64,000 nucleotides of DNA from Pseudodesulfovibrio sp. (lineage in GTDB: Bacteria > Desulfobacterota > Desulfovibrionia > Desulfovibrionales > Desulfovibrionaceae), in the NCBI GenBank assembly GCA_016744135.1, contig JADGEX010000001.1, positions 1,313,029 through 1,377,028 on the forward strand, given 5' to 3'. The position numbers were made by a program, and so were the translations under genes. Positions 27,031-35,488 of the stretch are shown here, piece after piece (positions within the stretch are counted from its first letter, which is position 1; each line of letters begins with the position of its first letter). The notes under the pieces are model-generated. The model was not told where the DNA came from, ran no database searches, and saw nothing but the letters and a program-made list of their open reading frames with translations.

Positions 27031-27066
27031 TGGTAGAACGGATGGGGGGACGAACCCACGTCTCTA
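27031..27066 (-). repeat. tRNA 3'-end fragment (unidentified tRNA)
   Basis: The minus strand gives a T-arm, GTGGG-TTCGTCC-CCCAT, then a 7-nt acceptor strand CCGTTCT, a discriminator A and CCA. There is no anticodon arm or D-arm to the right. It is probably the attachment scar matching the second integrase remnant. Confidence 0.5.
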
Positions 27067-27252
27067 AATATATTCTTTGGGTGCACCTACCAACACACCT
27101 GTAATTAGTCTACTTATTCATCGTATAGCGACTTCGGGCACTATACAACAGCGCGTGCAATAGGTGTGGAATGTCACTACTTGAACATTGTGCAGAAAAC
27201 TGAACGGACATATAACGGATACGAAATCAGCAAACAGTTTGTTAAACTCAAA

Positions 27253-28590
27253 CTATTTCATTGATATTTTATATTTTTTCAGCTTCGAATACAAAGATGT
27301 CCGTCCTATCCCCAACAATTCAGCGGCCCTGCTCTTGTTCCAATTACATTTATCCAATGCATCGACAATGGCCTGCTGTTCCATGGTAACGAGTGTACTT
27401 TGTTGGGGGGATTGCGGGACTGTAGTGCCCAATCGGGAAGAAATGTCAGAGGGAGTAATGAGGTCATTCTGGACAAGGACCACAGCTTGCTCCATAACAT
27501 TTTCCAGTTCTCGTACATTTCCAGGCCATAGGTATTCTTGTAGTATTGAAAATACTCTAGGATGAATTTCTACGGATTCCCGTTCTTGTTGTTTTGCATA
27601 TTTTTTTAGAAAGTGTCTTGCCAGCAGGATTATGTCGCTTTGGCGTTCTCGTAAGGCGGGCAATTCAACGGGAATGACGTTCGGACGATAAAAAAGATCT
27701 TCTCTGAAATTTCCAGTCTTGGCTTCTTTTTCGAGATTCCTGTTAGTCGCCGCAATAATGCGGATATCTCCTTTTATAGTATGATCACTTCCCAACCTTT
27801 CGAACTGGTGATCTTGTAAGACTCTGAGGAGTTTGACCTGGGTGGAGTGGGGAATTTCTCCGATTTCATCAAGGAACACCGTTCCGCCTTCGGCTTGTTC
27901 AAATCGTCCTTTTTTGGTTTTGATTGCGCCGGTAAACGAGCCCTTTTCGTATCCAAACAATTCACTTTCAATAAGCGTTTCAGGATATGCGGCACAGTTA
28001 ATGACGACAAATGGCTTGGACGCCCGTAAACTTTTTTCATGCAGTGCGTGAGCCACTAACTCTTTTCCGGTTCCGCTTTCGCCCTGAATGAGTACTGTAG
28101 CGTCTGACGGACCAGCATTTTCTATGAGCGAATATATTCGTTGCATCGAAGGATGGCTGCCTACAATGCCGCAAAAATGTACCTCCCCTCCAGGACTGAC
28201 GCGCAACCGACGAAGTTCCTCTTCTTGAGCTATGGCGCGTAAAATACTGTCCATGACGTGCGAAAGAATTAATCTCGCCATTTCCGCTTCTTGTAAACGG
28301 GATTCATGTTCCGTTGGGGAGGCAAAACAGAGGGCACTGCTAAATTGACCATGTGCGTGGCTTAAAACAATACTGAATTGATCTGCTTGGCAGAAAGAGA
28401 ATGAAAACAGGTTTTCAGGTATGGGGAGTTCAGATATAAGAATTCCGGGTTGTGTCAATTCCAACGCCGTAATGGTTTGAGCAATGGCATCGGTTTCATA
28501 ATCCATTTTGCCCCCTTGCGCACTCAGGATAAACAACGTGTCGCGAGCAAAGGTGGGAACAATTATCAAAACATCTTCGCACGAAAACAT
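27253..28590 (-). CDS. Sigma-54-dependent transcriptional activator, unknown sensor
   Basis: This is a 445-residue enhancer-binding protein. Residues 1-130 form an unrecognised sensor region with no receiver or clear PAS. The AAA+ domain follows (~140-375) with Walker A GESGTGKE, the contact loop GSFTGA and Walker B GGTVFLDEIGE. A Fis-type HTH closes the protein (NKSRAAELLGIGRTSLYSKLK). The conserved FYRLNV of the sensor II region reads FYRPNV, an unusual Pro substitution that might impair it. It lies between integrase debris and an IS scar with no obvious partner gene. The nearest sigma-54 promoter on the other side is at 30561. It is probably orphaned. Confidence 0.85.
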   Translation of the reverse strand: MFSCEDVLIIVPTFARDTLFILSAQGGKMDYETDAIAQTITALELTQPGILISELPIPENLFSFSFCQADQFSIVLSHAHGQFSSALCFASPTEHESRLQEAEMARLILSHVMDSILRAIAQEEELRRLRVSPGGEVHFCGIVGSHPSMQRIYSLIENAGPSDATVLIQGESGTGKELVAHALHEKSLRASKPFVVINCAAYPETLIESELFGYEKGSFTGAIKTKKGRFEQAEGGTVFLDEIGEIPHSTQVKLLRVLQDHQFERLGSDHTIKGDIRIIAATNRNLEKEAKTGNFREDLFYRPNVIPVELPALRERQSDIILLARHFLKKYAKQQERESVEIHPRVFSILQEYLWPGNVRELENVMEQAVVLVQNDLITPSDISSRLGTTVPQSPQQSTLVTMEQQAIVDALDKCNWNKSRAAELLGIGRTSLYSKLKKYKISMK

Positions 28591-28627
28591 TTCACATTTT
28601 TTTTGTGTAACACCTTCCCCATAGCAT

Positions 28628-28661
28628 GCCTCGGCTCCCTTACGGACAAGGGAGTCGAGGC
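28628..28661. other. Strong 14-bp hairpin upstream of the sigma-54 activator gene
   Basis: GCCTCGGCTCCCTT pairs with AAGGGAGTCGAGGC (one mismatch) around a 6-nt loop, 37 bp upstream of the ATG at 28590. It has no T tract on either strand. It may be a 5' leader structure or the end of a lost neighbour. Confidence 0.5.
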
Positions 28662-28790
28662 ACTTAGGAAAACAAATAATAAGATGGCTCCGCCCCTTTA
28701 ATAAGCTTTTTGGCTTTTCATCAAGGCCAGCTTAGGCTGCCAACAAACTTGTTCATGAAGTACAAGCTAAATGTAAGAAACAGGTCCATC

Positions 28791-28840
28791 CCATTACCTT
28801 AAATCACAGCTCAGTGGTCCGACAAAGTGACCACATTTCT
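28791..28840 (+). repeat. Solo IS3 end remnant
   Basis: CCATTACCTTAAATCACAGC, then CTCAGTGGTCCGACAAAGTG and ACCACA, matches the right-end sequence of the IS3 relatives at 25.8, 46.9 and 55.9 kb. No transposase is attached. Confidence 0.6.
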
Positions 28841-28938
28841 AACAACCAAGCCCACTTTAGGCCTTCTCCGTGTAGAATGGTCATTTTACAGTTGTCCTTC
28901 AGTTGGAATGTCAGTAATTCTGATTTTGAGGTCAAACC

Positions 28939-30336
28939 ATGAGAAAAATGCTGGTTATCACACGCGACGGAAGCCGCTCCGAGGATGTTGGGAATTTATT
29001 GAATCGAAACGACGATATCCTGACGGAAACAACGTTGGAATCGTCAGATCCAAATGATGATCGAGAAGTGGACACACTTTTCGTTGATGTAGAATCATTG
29101 GTTGGGAATAACGAATCTATTAATAAAGCACTTCAAGGGCTTTGGGAGCACTACCCTTCAGCCGCAATCGTGGTCATGGCCGAAGAAGAACAAACCAAGG
29201 CTGCAGTTGACGCGGTTAAAGCTGGAGCCTTCGACTATCTCACCCACCCTATTGGCAAAGAAGAACTCGGTCTCGTTATGGACAAAGTCCATGAGTCTGA
29301 TGTGTTACAATCTGAACTTGATTATTTGCGCGGCCAATTCTGGGATGAAGATTCTCTTGATTATGTAGACACGCGAAGCCAAGCCATGCGGGATGTTTTC
29401 GTCAAGATCAGACAAGTCGCCGGGACTCGAACTACCGTCCTCCTCACAGGAGAAACCGGAACCGGGAAAAGTCTCATCGCCAAACTCCTTCACAGTCACA
29501 GTAACCGTAAGGATATGCCCTTCATCAGTTTACATTGTGGAGCTATCCCGGATTCCCTGGTGGAAAGTGAACTGTTTGGCCATGAAAAGGGATCATTCAC
29601 CGGCGCTGTCCGACGTAAACTCGGCAAATTCGAACTCGCTCATGGAGGGACTATCTTTCTCGACGAAATCGGCACGGTAAGTCAGTCTGTGCAGGTCAAA
29701 CTTCTTAACGTCATTCAGGAACGAATTATTCAACGCGTAGGCGGAGAAAAAGACATCCATGTTGATGTTCGCATCATTGCTGCCACCAATGAGGATATGG
29801 GACAGCTTTGCGACGAAGGTCGATTCAGACGCGATCTATTTTACAGACTCAATGTTTTTCCCATATGCATACCACCGTTACGCAACAGGATTGAGGACAT
29901 TGCTCGAATATCAGAAAGTTTCATCCAACAATTCAACGGCCTTTTAAATACTGAAATCAAAGGCATCCACCCCGAAGTTCTCGACGCATTTCAAGAATAC
30001 GACTGGCCCGGCAATGTTCGGGAACTCGAAAATATCATTGAACGTGCCTGTATTTTGGAAGCGACTGAAGTCTTACAACCAGAGAGCTTCCCTCCTGACC
30101 TTCTCGACACTCAGAGAGAGATAATGACCTCCCCCATAAGGACCAGCCTTCCAATCAAAGAGGCTCGACAGATAACCATCGACAAATTCGAAAAACAATA
30201 TCTGTCCAGCCTGCTTGAGCAATGCAATGGTATTATCAAGGACTCCGCAGAAAAAGCAGGCATCAGCACTCGACAGTTGAACAAACTCATAAAAAGACAC
30301 GGCTTGGAACGAAAGGACTTCAGGCTGTCAAAATAG
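28939..30336 (+). CDS. NtrC-like sigma-54 activator with degenerate receiver
   Basis: This is a 465-residue regulator. Residues 1-125 fold like a CheY receiver, but the acidic pair is lost (MLVITRDG instead of VVDDD), Asp50 sits in LFVDVES, and the conserved Lys is replaced by His in the THP segment. The AAA+ domain has Walker A GETGTGKS, the contact loop GSFTGA and Walker B GGTIFLDEIGT. A Fis-type HTH ends the protein (DSAEKAGISTRQLNKLIKR). The start has GAGGT 6 nt upstream. There is no kinase gene nearby. A sigma-54 promoter lies 225 bp downstream in the same direction, so this protein probably activates the RimK/pot operon, perhaps without classical phosphorylation. Confidence 0.9.
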   Translation: MRKMLVITRDGSRSEDVGNLLNRNDDILTETTLESSDPNDDREVDTLFVDVESLVGNNESINKALQGLWEHYPSAAIVVMAEEEQTKAAVDAVKAGAFDYLTHPIGKEELGLVMDKVHESDVLQSELDYLRGQFWDEDSLDYVDTRSQAMRDVFVKIRQVAGTRTTVLLTGETGTGKSLIAKLLHSHSNRKDMPFISLHCGAIPDSLVESELFGHEKGSFTGAVRRKLGKFELAHGGTIFLDEIGTVSQSVQVKLLNVIQERIIQRVGGEKDIHVDVRIIAATNEDMGQLCDEGRFRRDLFYRLNVFPICIPPLRNRIEDIARISESFIQQFNGLLNTEIKGIHPEVLDAFQEYDWPGNVRELENIIERACILEATEVLQPESFPPDLLDTQREIMTSPIRTSLPIKEARQITIDKFEKQYLSSLLEQCNGIIKDSAEKAGISTRQLNKLIKRHGLERKDFRLSK

Positions 30337-30364
30337 GAACTCCTGATTCCCATACGAGAAACAC

Positions 30365-30381
30365 AAGAACTAAAAGTTCTT
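30365..30381 (+). terminator. Weak terminator after the activator gene
   Basis: AAGAAC-TAAAA-GTTCTT is followed by ATTTCT. The stem is only 6 bp, so termination may be partial. Confidence 0.35.
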
Positions 30382-30560
30382 ATTTCTATCTATGCCGCTA
30401 ATATCATAGATCATACTTGACTACACCACGCTCAAAACGACTCAACTTTTCTCAAATTATCCTGCAGAAACTCCTTCTTTCCTACAGAAAGGAACTATGA
30501 GTTCCCTTCTGTGACCTCACAAAAGATCTCTTTGTGTTAAATTACAATCACTTAAAGCCT

Positions 30561-30576
30561 TGGCACGTTCTCTGCT
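30561..30576 (+). promoter_or_regulatory. Sigma-54 promoter of the RimK/SET/pot operon
   Basis: TGGCACG-N4-CTGCT has a perfect -24 box and one mismatch in -12. It lies 35 bp before the first gene and directly downstream of the gene for a sigma-54 activator. Confidence 0.75.
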
Positions 30577-30610
30577 AACTTTCCTTCGTCCAAAGTAAGG
30601 ACGAGAAAGT

Positions 30611-30883
30611 ATGAAACGACAAAAAACATCTGCGCATCAAAAGGAAACCGTTAGGGGGGTCGTTGTTCCTAAAGAATGGGACAATAGCTTCCAAGTTACG
30701 GAGCTCCTCATTGCCTGCAAGGATGAACGTGAGATTCGCGTTGAAAATCTGGACAAATTTCCGATCCTGTTCTCACTTTCTCAAAAAGAGGCAAGAATAA
30801 CTGGCACCATCCTAAAAGATGACGGGGACGAATCCATTATTGTTGAACATATTGATGTTATTGAAAAGACAACACTGAGCTAA
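30611..30883 (+). CDS. Small OB-like protein, first gene of the RimK operon
   Basis: This is a 90-residue, charged, soluble protein with no signal peptide. Alternating strands (ETVRGVVVPKEWD, VTELLIACKDE, ITGTILKDDGDESIIVEHI) suggest a small beta-barrel. It resembles the 90-residue product at 31961: both have an (E/D)T(V/I)xG(x)3P(x)2W(D/N)N start and a matching series of strands. I recognise no named family. GGACGAG precedes the ATG. As the promoter-proximal gene it should be strongly expressed. Confidence 0.75.
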   Translation: MKRQKTSAHQKETVRGVVVPKEWDNSFQVTELLIACKDEREIRVENLDKFPILFSLSQKEARITGTILKDDGDESIIVEHIDVIEKTTLS

Positions 30884-30886
30884 AGT

Positions 30887-31357
30887 ATGCAGATATTTTT
30901 TACGGCAATGCTCATATCGGCCTTAATGATTGGAACATTTACAGCACGAGTCTATGCCGAAGATCAGCCGCACAACCCCATTGAAATCAAAGGGCTGGTG
31001 GTCAACTCCGAAAAAGGCCTAACCATCAACGACGGAACGCAGGAATATCTTCTCCTCGGCGTTGACGATATCGGCATAGAAGGACGCACCTGTATCATCT
31101 TTGGTGATCTAATTTACAACACAGAAATGCCAGTCATCGATGTATTTGAAGTTCATCTGTCCTCAGACGAATTCCTTCACGATGACAACATAGGCATCGA
31201 TTACAACAGGCAATTCTTGACTCGGACTGTGCAATACCATTCTGGACATGCACGCCAATTGACTCCCTGCGGACTGGCATGCTGGTATTGCGCAAATAGG
31301 ACCTTCGAACAGGGAAAGAACGATGTGTCGATAGTCGGCACATCGTTCTGTTCATGA
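30887..31357 (+). CDS. Exported small beta-rich protein
   Basis: This 156-residue protein has an N-terminal signal peptide (MQIFFTAMLISALMIGTFTARVYA, cleavage near 24). A strand-rich region follows (IEIKGLVVNSEKGLTINDG, EYLLLGVDDIG) resembling the two cytoplasmic OB-like proteins of the operon. The Cys-containing tail (CGLACWYCANRTF) holds a CxxC. The last ~15 codons overlap a hairpin (31318-31347), so the natural C-terminus could have been altered by a frameshift. It starts 3 bp after the upstream stop with no clear ribosome site, suggesting coupling. The function is unknown. Confidence 0.65.
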   Translation: MQIFFTAMLISALMIGTFTARVYAEDQPHNPIEIKGLVVNSEKGLTINDGTQEYLLLGVDDIGIEGRTCIIFGDLIYNTEMPVIDVFEVHLSSDEFLHDDNIGIDYNRQFLTRTVQYHSGHARQLTPCGLACWYCANRTFEQGKNDVSIVGTSFCS

Positions 31358-31382
31358 CAACCGCAGGAAGGGCGACATAACC

Positions 31383-31949
31383 ATGGAAACACCCATGATT
31401 AAAAATGAAGTTTTTGAGGGCGATGTTTGCGAAGTCAACATTACCTCCGGAGTTTCTCCAAAAGACGTTGAAAGTCTTCTCGATATGGCGAGAACCAGTG
31501 GTTTGTTCACTCCCAACGAATTGCTCGCAGCCGAAGACATGGCATGGGGCTGCGCTTATCAAGGGGATAACACTTCATGCTGTTTTCTACAGGCCAAGAT
31601 CAACACACCCGATGGTGATAAACCTATAGGGTTTCTATGCTTTGCCGAGATTTCTCATTGGGCACACAATTTTGAACTGTTCGGAATCGCCGTAACTCCT
31701 GAATATCAACGGCTTGGAATTGGTTCAGCCCTCATCGTGGAAATGGAACGCATCACGTTGGCTGCCAATGGGAAACGCATTCTCCTTGAGACTGGCGACA
31801 GCCGTGACTTTGAAGAACTCCGGCTTTTTTATGAAGCAAACGGTTATGTTATGGAACAACATTTTTTCAAACAATTCATCCCCAAAGACGATGGTGTTGT
31901 TTATTGCCGCTTACTTGAATCCGTCGAGAACAGCAATAATTTCCAATAG
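31383..31949 (+). CDS. GNAT-family N-acetyltransferase
   Basis: This 188-residue protein has a GNAT fold: motif A FELFGIAVTPEYQRLGIGSA (Q/RxxGxG acetyl-CoA loop, ~residues 103-120) and motif B DFEELRLFYEANGYVMEQHF near the C-terminus. It would transfer an acetyl group from acetyl-CoA to an amine; the acceptor is unknown. In this operon the acceptor could be a polyamine (as for SpeG), an amino acid or a protein, which is inference. AGGAAGGGCGA precedes the ATG. Confidence 0.87.
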   Translation: METPMIKNEVFEGDVCEVNITSGVSPKDVESLLDMARTSGLFTPNELLAAEDMAWGCAYQGDNTSCCFLQAKINTPDGDKPIGFLCFAEISHWAHNFELFGIAVTPEYQRLGIGSALIVEMERITLAANGKRILLETGDSRDFEELRLFYEANGYVMEQHFFKQFIPKDDGVVYCRLLESVENSNNFQ

Positions 31950-31960
31950 AGGACAAAAGC

Positions 31961-32233
31961 ATGGCTTCAGACATCTATGAAGACACTATTTATGGTCAAA
32001 TCCTTCCTGTGGACTGGAATAATGATGCCGTGACAGGCCTCATCCTCCTTGTGGATGGAGAGGAAGAGTTCATCATCGAGAATGATGATAACGGCGAAAG
32101 GCTTACAGATCACATAGACAAATGGGTGACAGCTCAGGGCATTGTTGAAGAAACTGATGATGAATATCGCATCCGAATCCGCAATTTCAAAGTGGATGAC
32201 GAACTTGATTATGACAATGATGACAAATGGTAG
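31961..32233 (+). CDS. Small acidic OB-like protein, paralogue of the first gene
   Basis: This is a 90-residue, very acidic soluble protein. It begins MASDIYEDTIYGQILPVDWN, with strands LILLVDGEEEFIIEN and AQGIVEETDDEYRIRIR, then an Asp-rich tail (DDELDYDNDDKW). It has the same layout as the product at 30611, so the pair probably arose by duplication. AGAGGAC lies 8 nt before the ATG. It may be a binding or modification-target protein; no family is recognised. Confidence 0.78.
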   Translation: MASDIYEDTIYGQILPVDWNNDAVTGLILLVDGEEEFIIENDDNGERLTDHIDKWVTAQGIVEETDDEYRIRIRNFKVDDELDYDNDDKW

Positions 32234-32272
32234 ATCCTATTTCCGCAGACAACCATAAAAGCTTGTCTCATC

Positions 32273-32965
32273 ATGTACAGACCAATCAAAGCATCCTGTG
32301 AGAATACAGAAATGATACATCCCAATACTGAAGTGCGCTTCGTCAATCCGACTATTGGATATGGCGTTTTTGCAACAGTAGATATCCCTCGTGGAACCAT
32401 TGTGTACGTCAAAGACCGACTGGAAATTGAGTTGTCCGACACGGCATTTAATGAACTGGACGAGCAACACAAGATCATAGCCGAAAAATATTCATACATA
32501 GACGAACACGGTGTCCGTATCCTGAGTTGGGATCACGCCAAATTTGTCAACCACAGATGTGACTGCAATACCATGAGCACAGGCTATGGTTTCGAGATAG
32601 CGGTACGCAACATATGGAAAGATGAAGAAATCTGCGATGAATATGGGCTGTTTAACCTTGAAGAAGTCACCCCACTAGCATGCGGCTGCATTGGGTGTCG
32701 CAAATCACTTCGCCCTGATGATGTTGATAATTTCCACACGCTTTGGGATGAACAAATTCTTTCCGCCTTGGAAAAAGTGACCTCAGTACCCCAACCACTT
32801 ATGAAATACATGGATTCAAAAACCAAAGCACTGCTCAGAGCGTACCTTTGTGGTGAAGACCCTTACACGTCAGTACTTGCATTGAAATATCACAAAAACA
32901 TGACTAACACGTCGAAGATTTTGACGGACAGTACACCGCATACCAATCAAGGATACAATGGCTAA
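32273..32965 (+). CDS. SET-domain protein methyltransferase
   Basis: This protein has up to 230 residues; an internal ATG at 32312 has the better ribosome site (GAGAAT), giving 217. The SET motifs appear in order: IGYGVFATVDIPRGTIVYV (SAM loop), FVNHRCDCNT (the NHxC knot) and EEICDEYG (catalytic Tyr region). A post-SET CGCIGC cysteine cluster likely binds zinc with the NHRC Cys. SET enzymes methylate lysine side chains with SAM. They are sporadic in bacteria, and this one may modify an operon product or a ribosomal/DNA-binding protein. It overlaps the protease gene by 8 bp. Confidence 0.88.
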   Translation: MYRPIKASCENTEMIHPNTEVRFVNPTIGYGVFATVDIPRGTIVYVKDRLEIELSDTAFNELDEQHKIIAEKYSYIDEHGVRILSWDHAKFVNHRCDCNTMSTGYGFEIAVRNIWKDEEICDEYGLFNLEEVTPLACGCIGCRKSLRPDDVDNFHTLWDEQILSALEKVTSVPQPLMKYMDSKTKALLRAYLCGEDPYTSVLALKYHKNMTNTSKILTDSTPHTNQGYNG

Positions 32966-33428
32966 AACTCCAAAACAACCGAAGATGATCATCGGGTGGC
33001 GGGAGTGGATCTCGCTGCCCGATTTTTTTATTCCGGCCATCAAGGCCAAAATTGATACCGGGGCCAAAACCTCGGCGATCCATGCTTTTCAAATCGAACC
33101 GTTTGAAAGATCGGGAGAGAAATATGTTCGCTTTTATATTCACCCTCTTCAAGGGCGCGACGACGTGTCCATTCCTTGTGAAGCAAGAATAATCGACAAA
33201 CGAAAAGTGACCAACTCCGGCGGAATAGGCCAGAAAAGATATGTCATAGGCACCACCGTTGAGATTGCGGGGCGGCAATGGGAAATCGAACTCACCCTGA
33301 CCAACCGGGATGAGATGAAATTCCGAATGCTCCTTGGCCGTTCAGCCATGAAAGGGGTTCTCATTGTCGACCCACAACAATCTCATCAGACCGGAATAGT
33401 CAACACAGAAAAAATCTATAAAGACTAA
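32958..33428 (+). CDS. RimB-type retropepsin-like protease (DUF785, 'ATP-dependent zinc protease')
   Basis: This 156-residue protein has the family signature [12 protein letters not shown] near residue 32 (aspartyl-protease-like DTG), the flap-like region [11 protein letters not shown] and the C-terminal [12 protein letters not shown]. The family is commonly next to rimK and has been proposed to cleave peptide tags added by RimK-type ligases. It starts inside the SET gene (8-bp overlap, AAGGA site) and ends 7 bp before rimK, so the three are tightly coupled. Confidence 0.9.
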   Translation: MAKTPKQPKMIIGWREWISLPDFFIPAIKAKIDTGAKTSAIHAFQIEPFERSGEKYVRFYIHPLQGRDDVSIPCEARIIDKRKVTNSGGIGQKRYVIGTTVEIAGRQWEIELTLTNRDEMKFRMLLGRSAMKGVLIVDPQQSHQTGIVNTEKIYKD

Positions 33429-33435
33429 AGACAGA

Positions 33436-34341
33436 ATGAAAATAGCAATCCTTTCGAGAAAAAAAAACCTGTACTCCACGAATGCTCTCGTGGAAGCAGG
33501 TGTTGCCAACGGGCACGACATGCACGTCATCAACCCATTGCGCTGCTACATGAATATTGCCTCCCACAACCCGACTATTCATTACAAAGGAGAAGACCTG
33601 TCTGATATTGATGCGATCATCCCTCGCATTGGTGCATCCATTACGTTTTACGGCACAGCCGTAGCGCGGCAATTTGAGATGATGGGCGTATATAACCTAA
33701 ACGAATCGGTGGCCATTACCCGATCCAGAGACAAATTACGCAGCATGCAACTCCTATCACGCAAAGGCATCGGCCTCCCCGTGACCGGCTTTGCAAACTC
33801 TACAAAATTCACTGACGACCTCATCAAGATGGTCGGAGGTGCTCCGCTTGTTGTCAAACTACTTGAAGGCACACAGGGTATCGGCGTTGTCCTGGCAGAA
33901 AACAATCAAGCAGCCAAAAGCGTTATTGAAGCTTTTCAGGGTGTGAAGGCCAATATTTTGGTTCAGGAATACATCAAGGAATCAAAAGGGAAAGACATCC
34001 GCTGCATCGTCATTGGAGGCAAAATTGTCGCATCCATGCAACGAAAAGCTCCGGCCGGAGAATTTCGCTCCAACCTCCATAGAGGAGGATCAGCATCCAC
34101 AGTCAAGATCACTCCAGAAGAACGTTCAACAGCCGTTAGAGCAGCCAAAATAATGGGGCTTAATGTATGTGGCGTCGACCTGCTCAGAACAAACCACGGT
34201 CCGGTGGTTATGGAGGTCAACTCATCTCCTGGACTTGAAGGTATTGAGACTGTCACAGGGAAAAACCTTGCGGCCAAGATCATCGAATTTATCGAGAAGA
34301 ATGCCAAATCAGGCGGCAACAAAACCCGAGGCAAAGGGTAG
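33436..34341 (+). CDS. rimK: RimK-family ATP-grasp amino-acid ligase
   Basis: At 301 residues it has the same length as E. coli RimK, with an N-terminal preATP-grasp domain ([21 protein letters not shown]) and an ATP-grasp domain with [17 protein letters not shown] (P-loop-like lid), [20 protein letters not shown] and the Mg-binding [14 protein letters not shown]. RimK ligates glutamates to the C-terminus of ribosomal protein S6 and can make free poly-alpha-glutamate. The target here is unknown; the operon offers small acidic proteins and polyamines as candidates. Its partner protease is immediately upstream. Confidence 0.92.
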   Translation: MKIAILSRKKNLYSTNALVEAGVANGHDMHVINPLRCYMNIASHNPTIHYKGEDLSDIDAIIPRIGASITFYGTAVARQFEMMGVYNLNESVAITRSRDKLRSMQLLSRKGIGLPVTGFANSTKFTDDLIKMVGGAPLVVKLLEGTQGIGVVLAENNQAAKSVIEAFQGVKANILVQEYIKESKGKDIRCIVIGGKIVASMQRKAPAGEFRSNLHRGGSASTVKITPEERSTAVRAAKIMGLNVCGVDLLRTNHGPVVMEVNSSPGLEGIETVTGKNLAAKIIEFIEKNAKSGGNKTRGKG

Positions 34342-34369
34342 GCCACAAGGCCGGAAGACGAGGCTGATC

Positions 34370-35488
34370 ATGAAAAAAAATGTTGTGACTATATCTGGTA
34401 TTAACAAATCCTTTGATGGAGATATCGCTCTCAAAGACTTCACCCTTTCCGTTCGAGATGGAGAATTTCTGACCCTGCTCGGTCCATCAGGATGTGGCAA
34501 GACCACTCTCCTACGCATCGTTGGCGGCTTTGAAACGTGTGACAGCGGTGAAATACACATCGACGGACAGTCTGCCACAGGAGTTCCGCCCGAAAATCGT
34601 GCCGTGAACACGGTGTTCCAAAGTTACGCCCTATTCCCCCACATGACCGTATTCGACAATATCGCCTTTGGGCTTCGTATAGCGGGAAAAACAAATTCTG
34701 AAATATCCAAAGCTGTACTTGATGCTCTCAAGCTGGTTCGTCTTGAAAACACTCGACACAAGATGCCCGCTGAGCTGTCTGGCGGCCAACAGCAACGGGT
34801 TGCTATTGCCCGTGCAATCGTCAATAAGCCTCGGGTTCTCTTGCTGGACGAACCTCTTTCAGCTTTGGACTACCGCTTGCGTAAACAAATGCAAAAAGAA
34901 TTGAAGGAACTCCAGCAAACTCTTGGTATCACCTTCATCCTTGTGACTCATGACCAGGAAGAAGCCTTCACCATGTCTGACCGCGTGGTTGTCATGGATC
35001 ATGGTCAAATTGTACAAGTCGACTCACCACGCGCCATTTATGAAGAACCTGCCAATCTCTACATAGCCAGCTTCGTCGGCGAAATAAACGTGCTGGATGG
35101 TATCATTACAGGTCGCGGCGAAAGCCACTATGTAGCTGATGTTGAGAATGTATCCGTGATCGTCAAATCGAAACGGGATTTCGCCATAGGCGACCCCGTA
35201 CATGTGCTGCTTCGGCCTGAGGATTTTCGGATCGAAGTCATGCACGATCTTGAAGAATCGCCAACGCTAGCAAAGAAATTCGCCAAGGCTCTTCTTAAGG
35301 GGACAGTGGAATCCACCTATTACAAAGGTGCGACCTACGACGTCGACATCATCCTGAATGACGGAAAACGAATTCTTGTAACGGAGTTTTTCGATGAAGA
35401 CAGCGAGTCTCTCTATTTCAATCAGGGAGACCGTGTTGCAGTGGGTTGGTTTGAAGGCTGGGAGGTAGTATTGCCCCATGAAGGATAA
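34370..35488 (+). CDS. potA: Spermidine/putrescine ABC transporter ATPase
   Basis: This 372-residue ATPase has Walker A GPSGCGKTT (~39-47), signature LSGGQQQRVAIARA, Walker B VLLLDEPLSALD and the H-loop VTHDQEE. A C-terminal TOBE regulatory domain (~285-372) is typical of PotA. I start at the ATG at 34370 (AGG upstream), not at an earlier in-frame ATG inside rimK, because the ABC domain begins there. It powers PotBC. It starts 28 bp after rimK with no terminator between, so polyamine uptake and the modification genes are likely one transcript. Confidence 0.93.
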   Translation: MKKNVVTISGINKSFDGDIALKDFTLSVRDGEFLTLLGPSGCGKTTLLRIVGGFETCDSGEIHIDGQSATGVPPENRAVNTVFQSYALFPHMTVFDNIAFGLRIAGKTNSEISKAVLDALKLVRLENTRHKMPAELSGGQQQRVAIARAIVNKPRVLLLDEPLSALDYRLRKQMQKELKELQQTLGITFILVTHDQEEAFTMSDRVVVMDHGQIVQVDSPRAIYEEPANLYIASFVGEINVLDGIITGRGESHYVADVENVSVIVKSKRDFAIGDPVHVLLRPEDFRIEVMHDLEESPTLAKKFAKALLKGTVESTYYKGATYDVDIILNDGKRILVTEFFDEDSESLYFNQGDRVAVGWFEGWEVVLPHEG

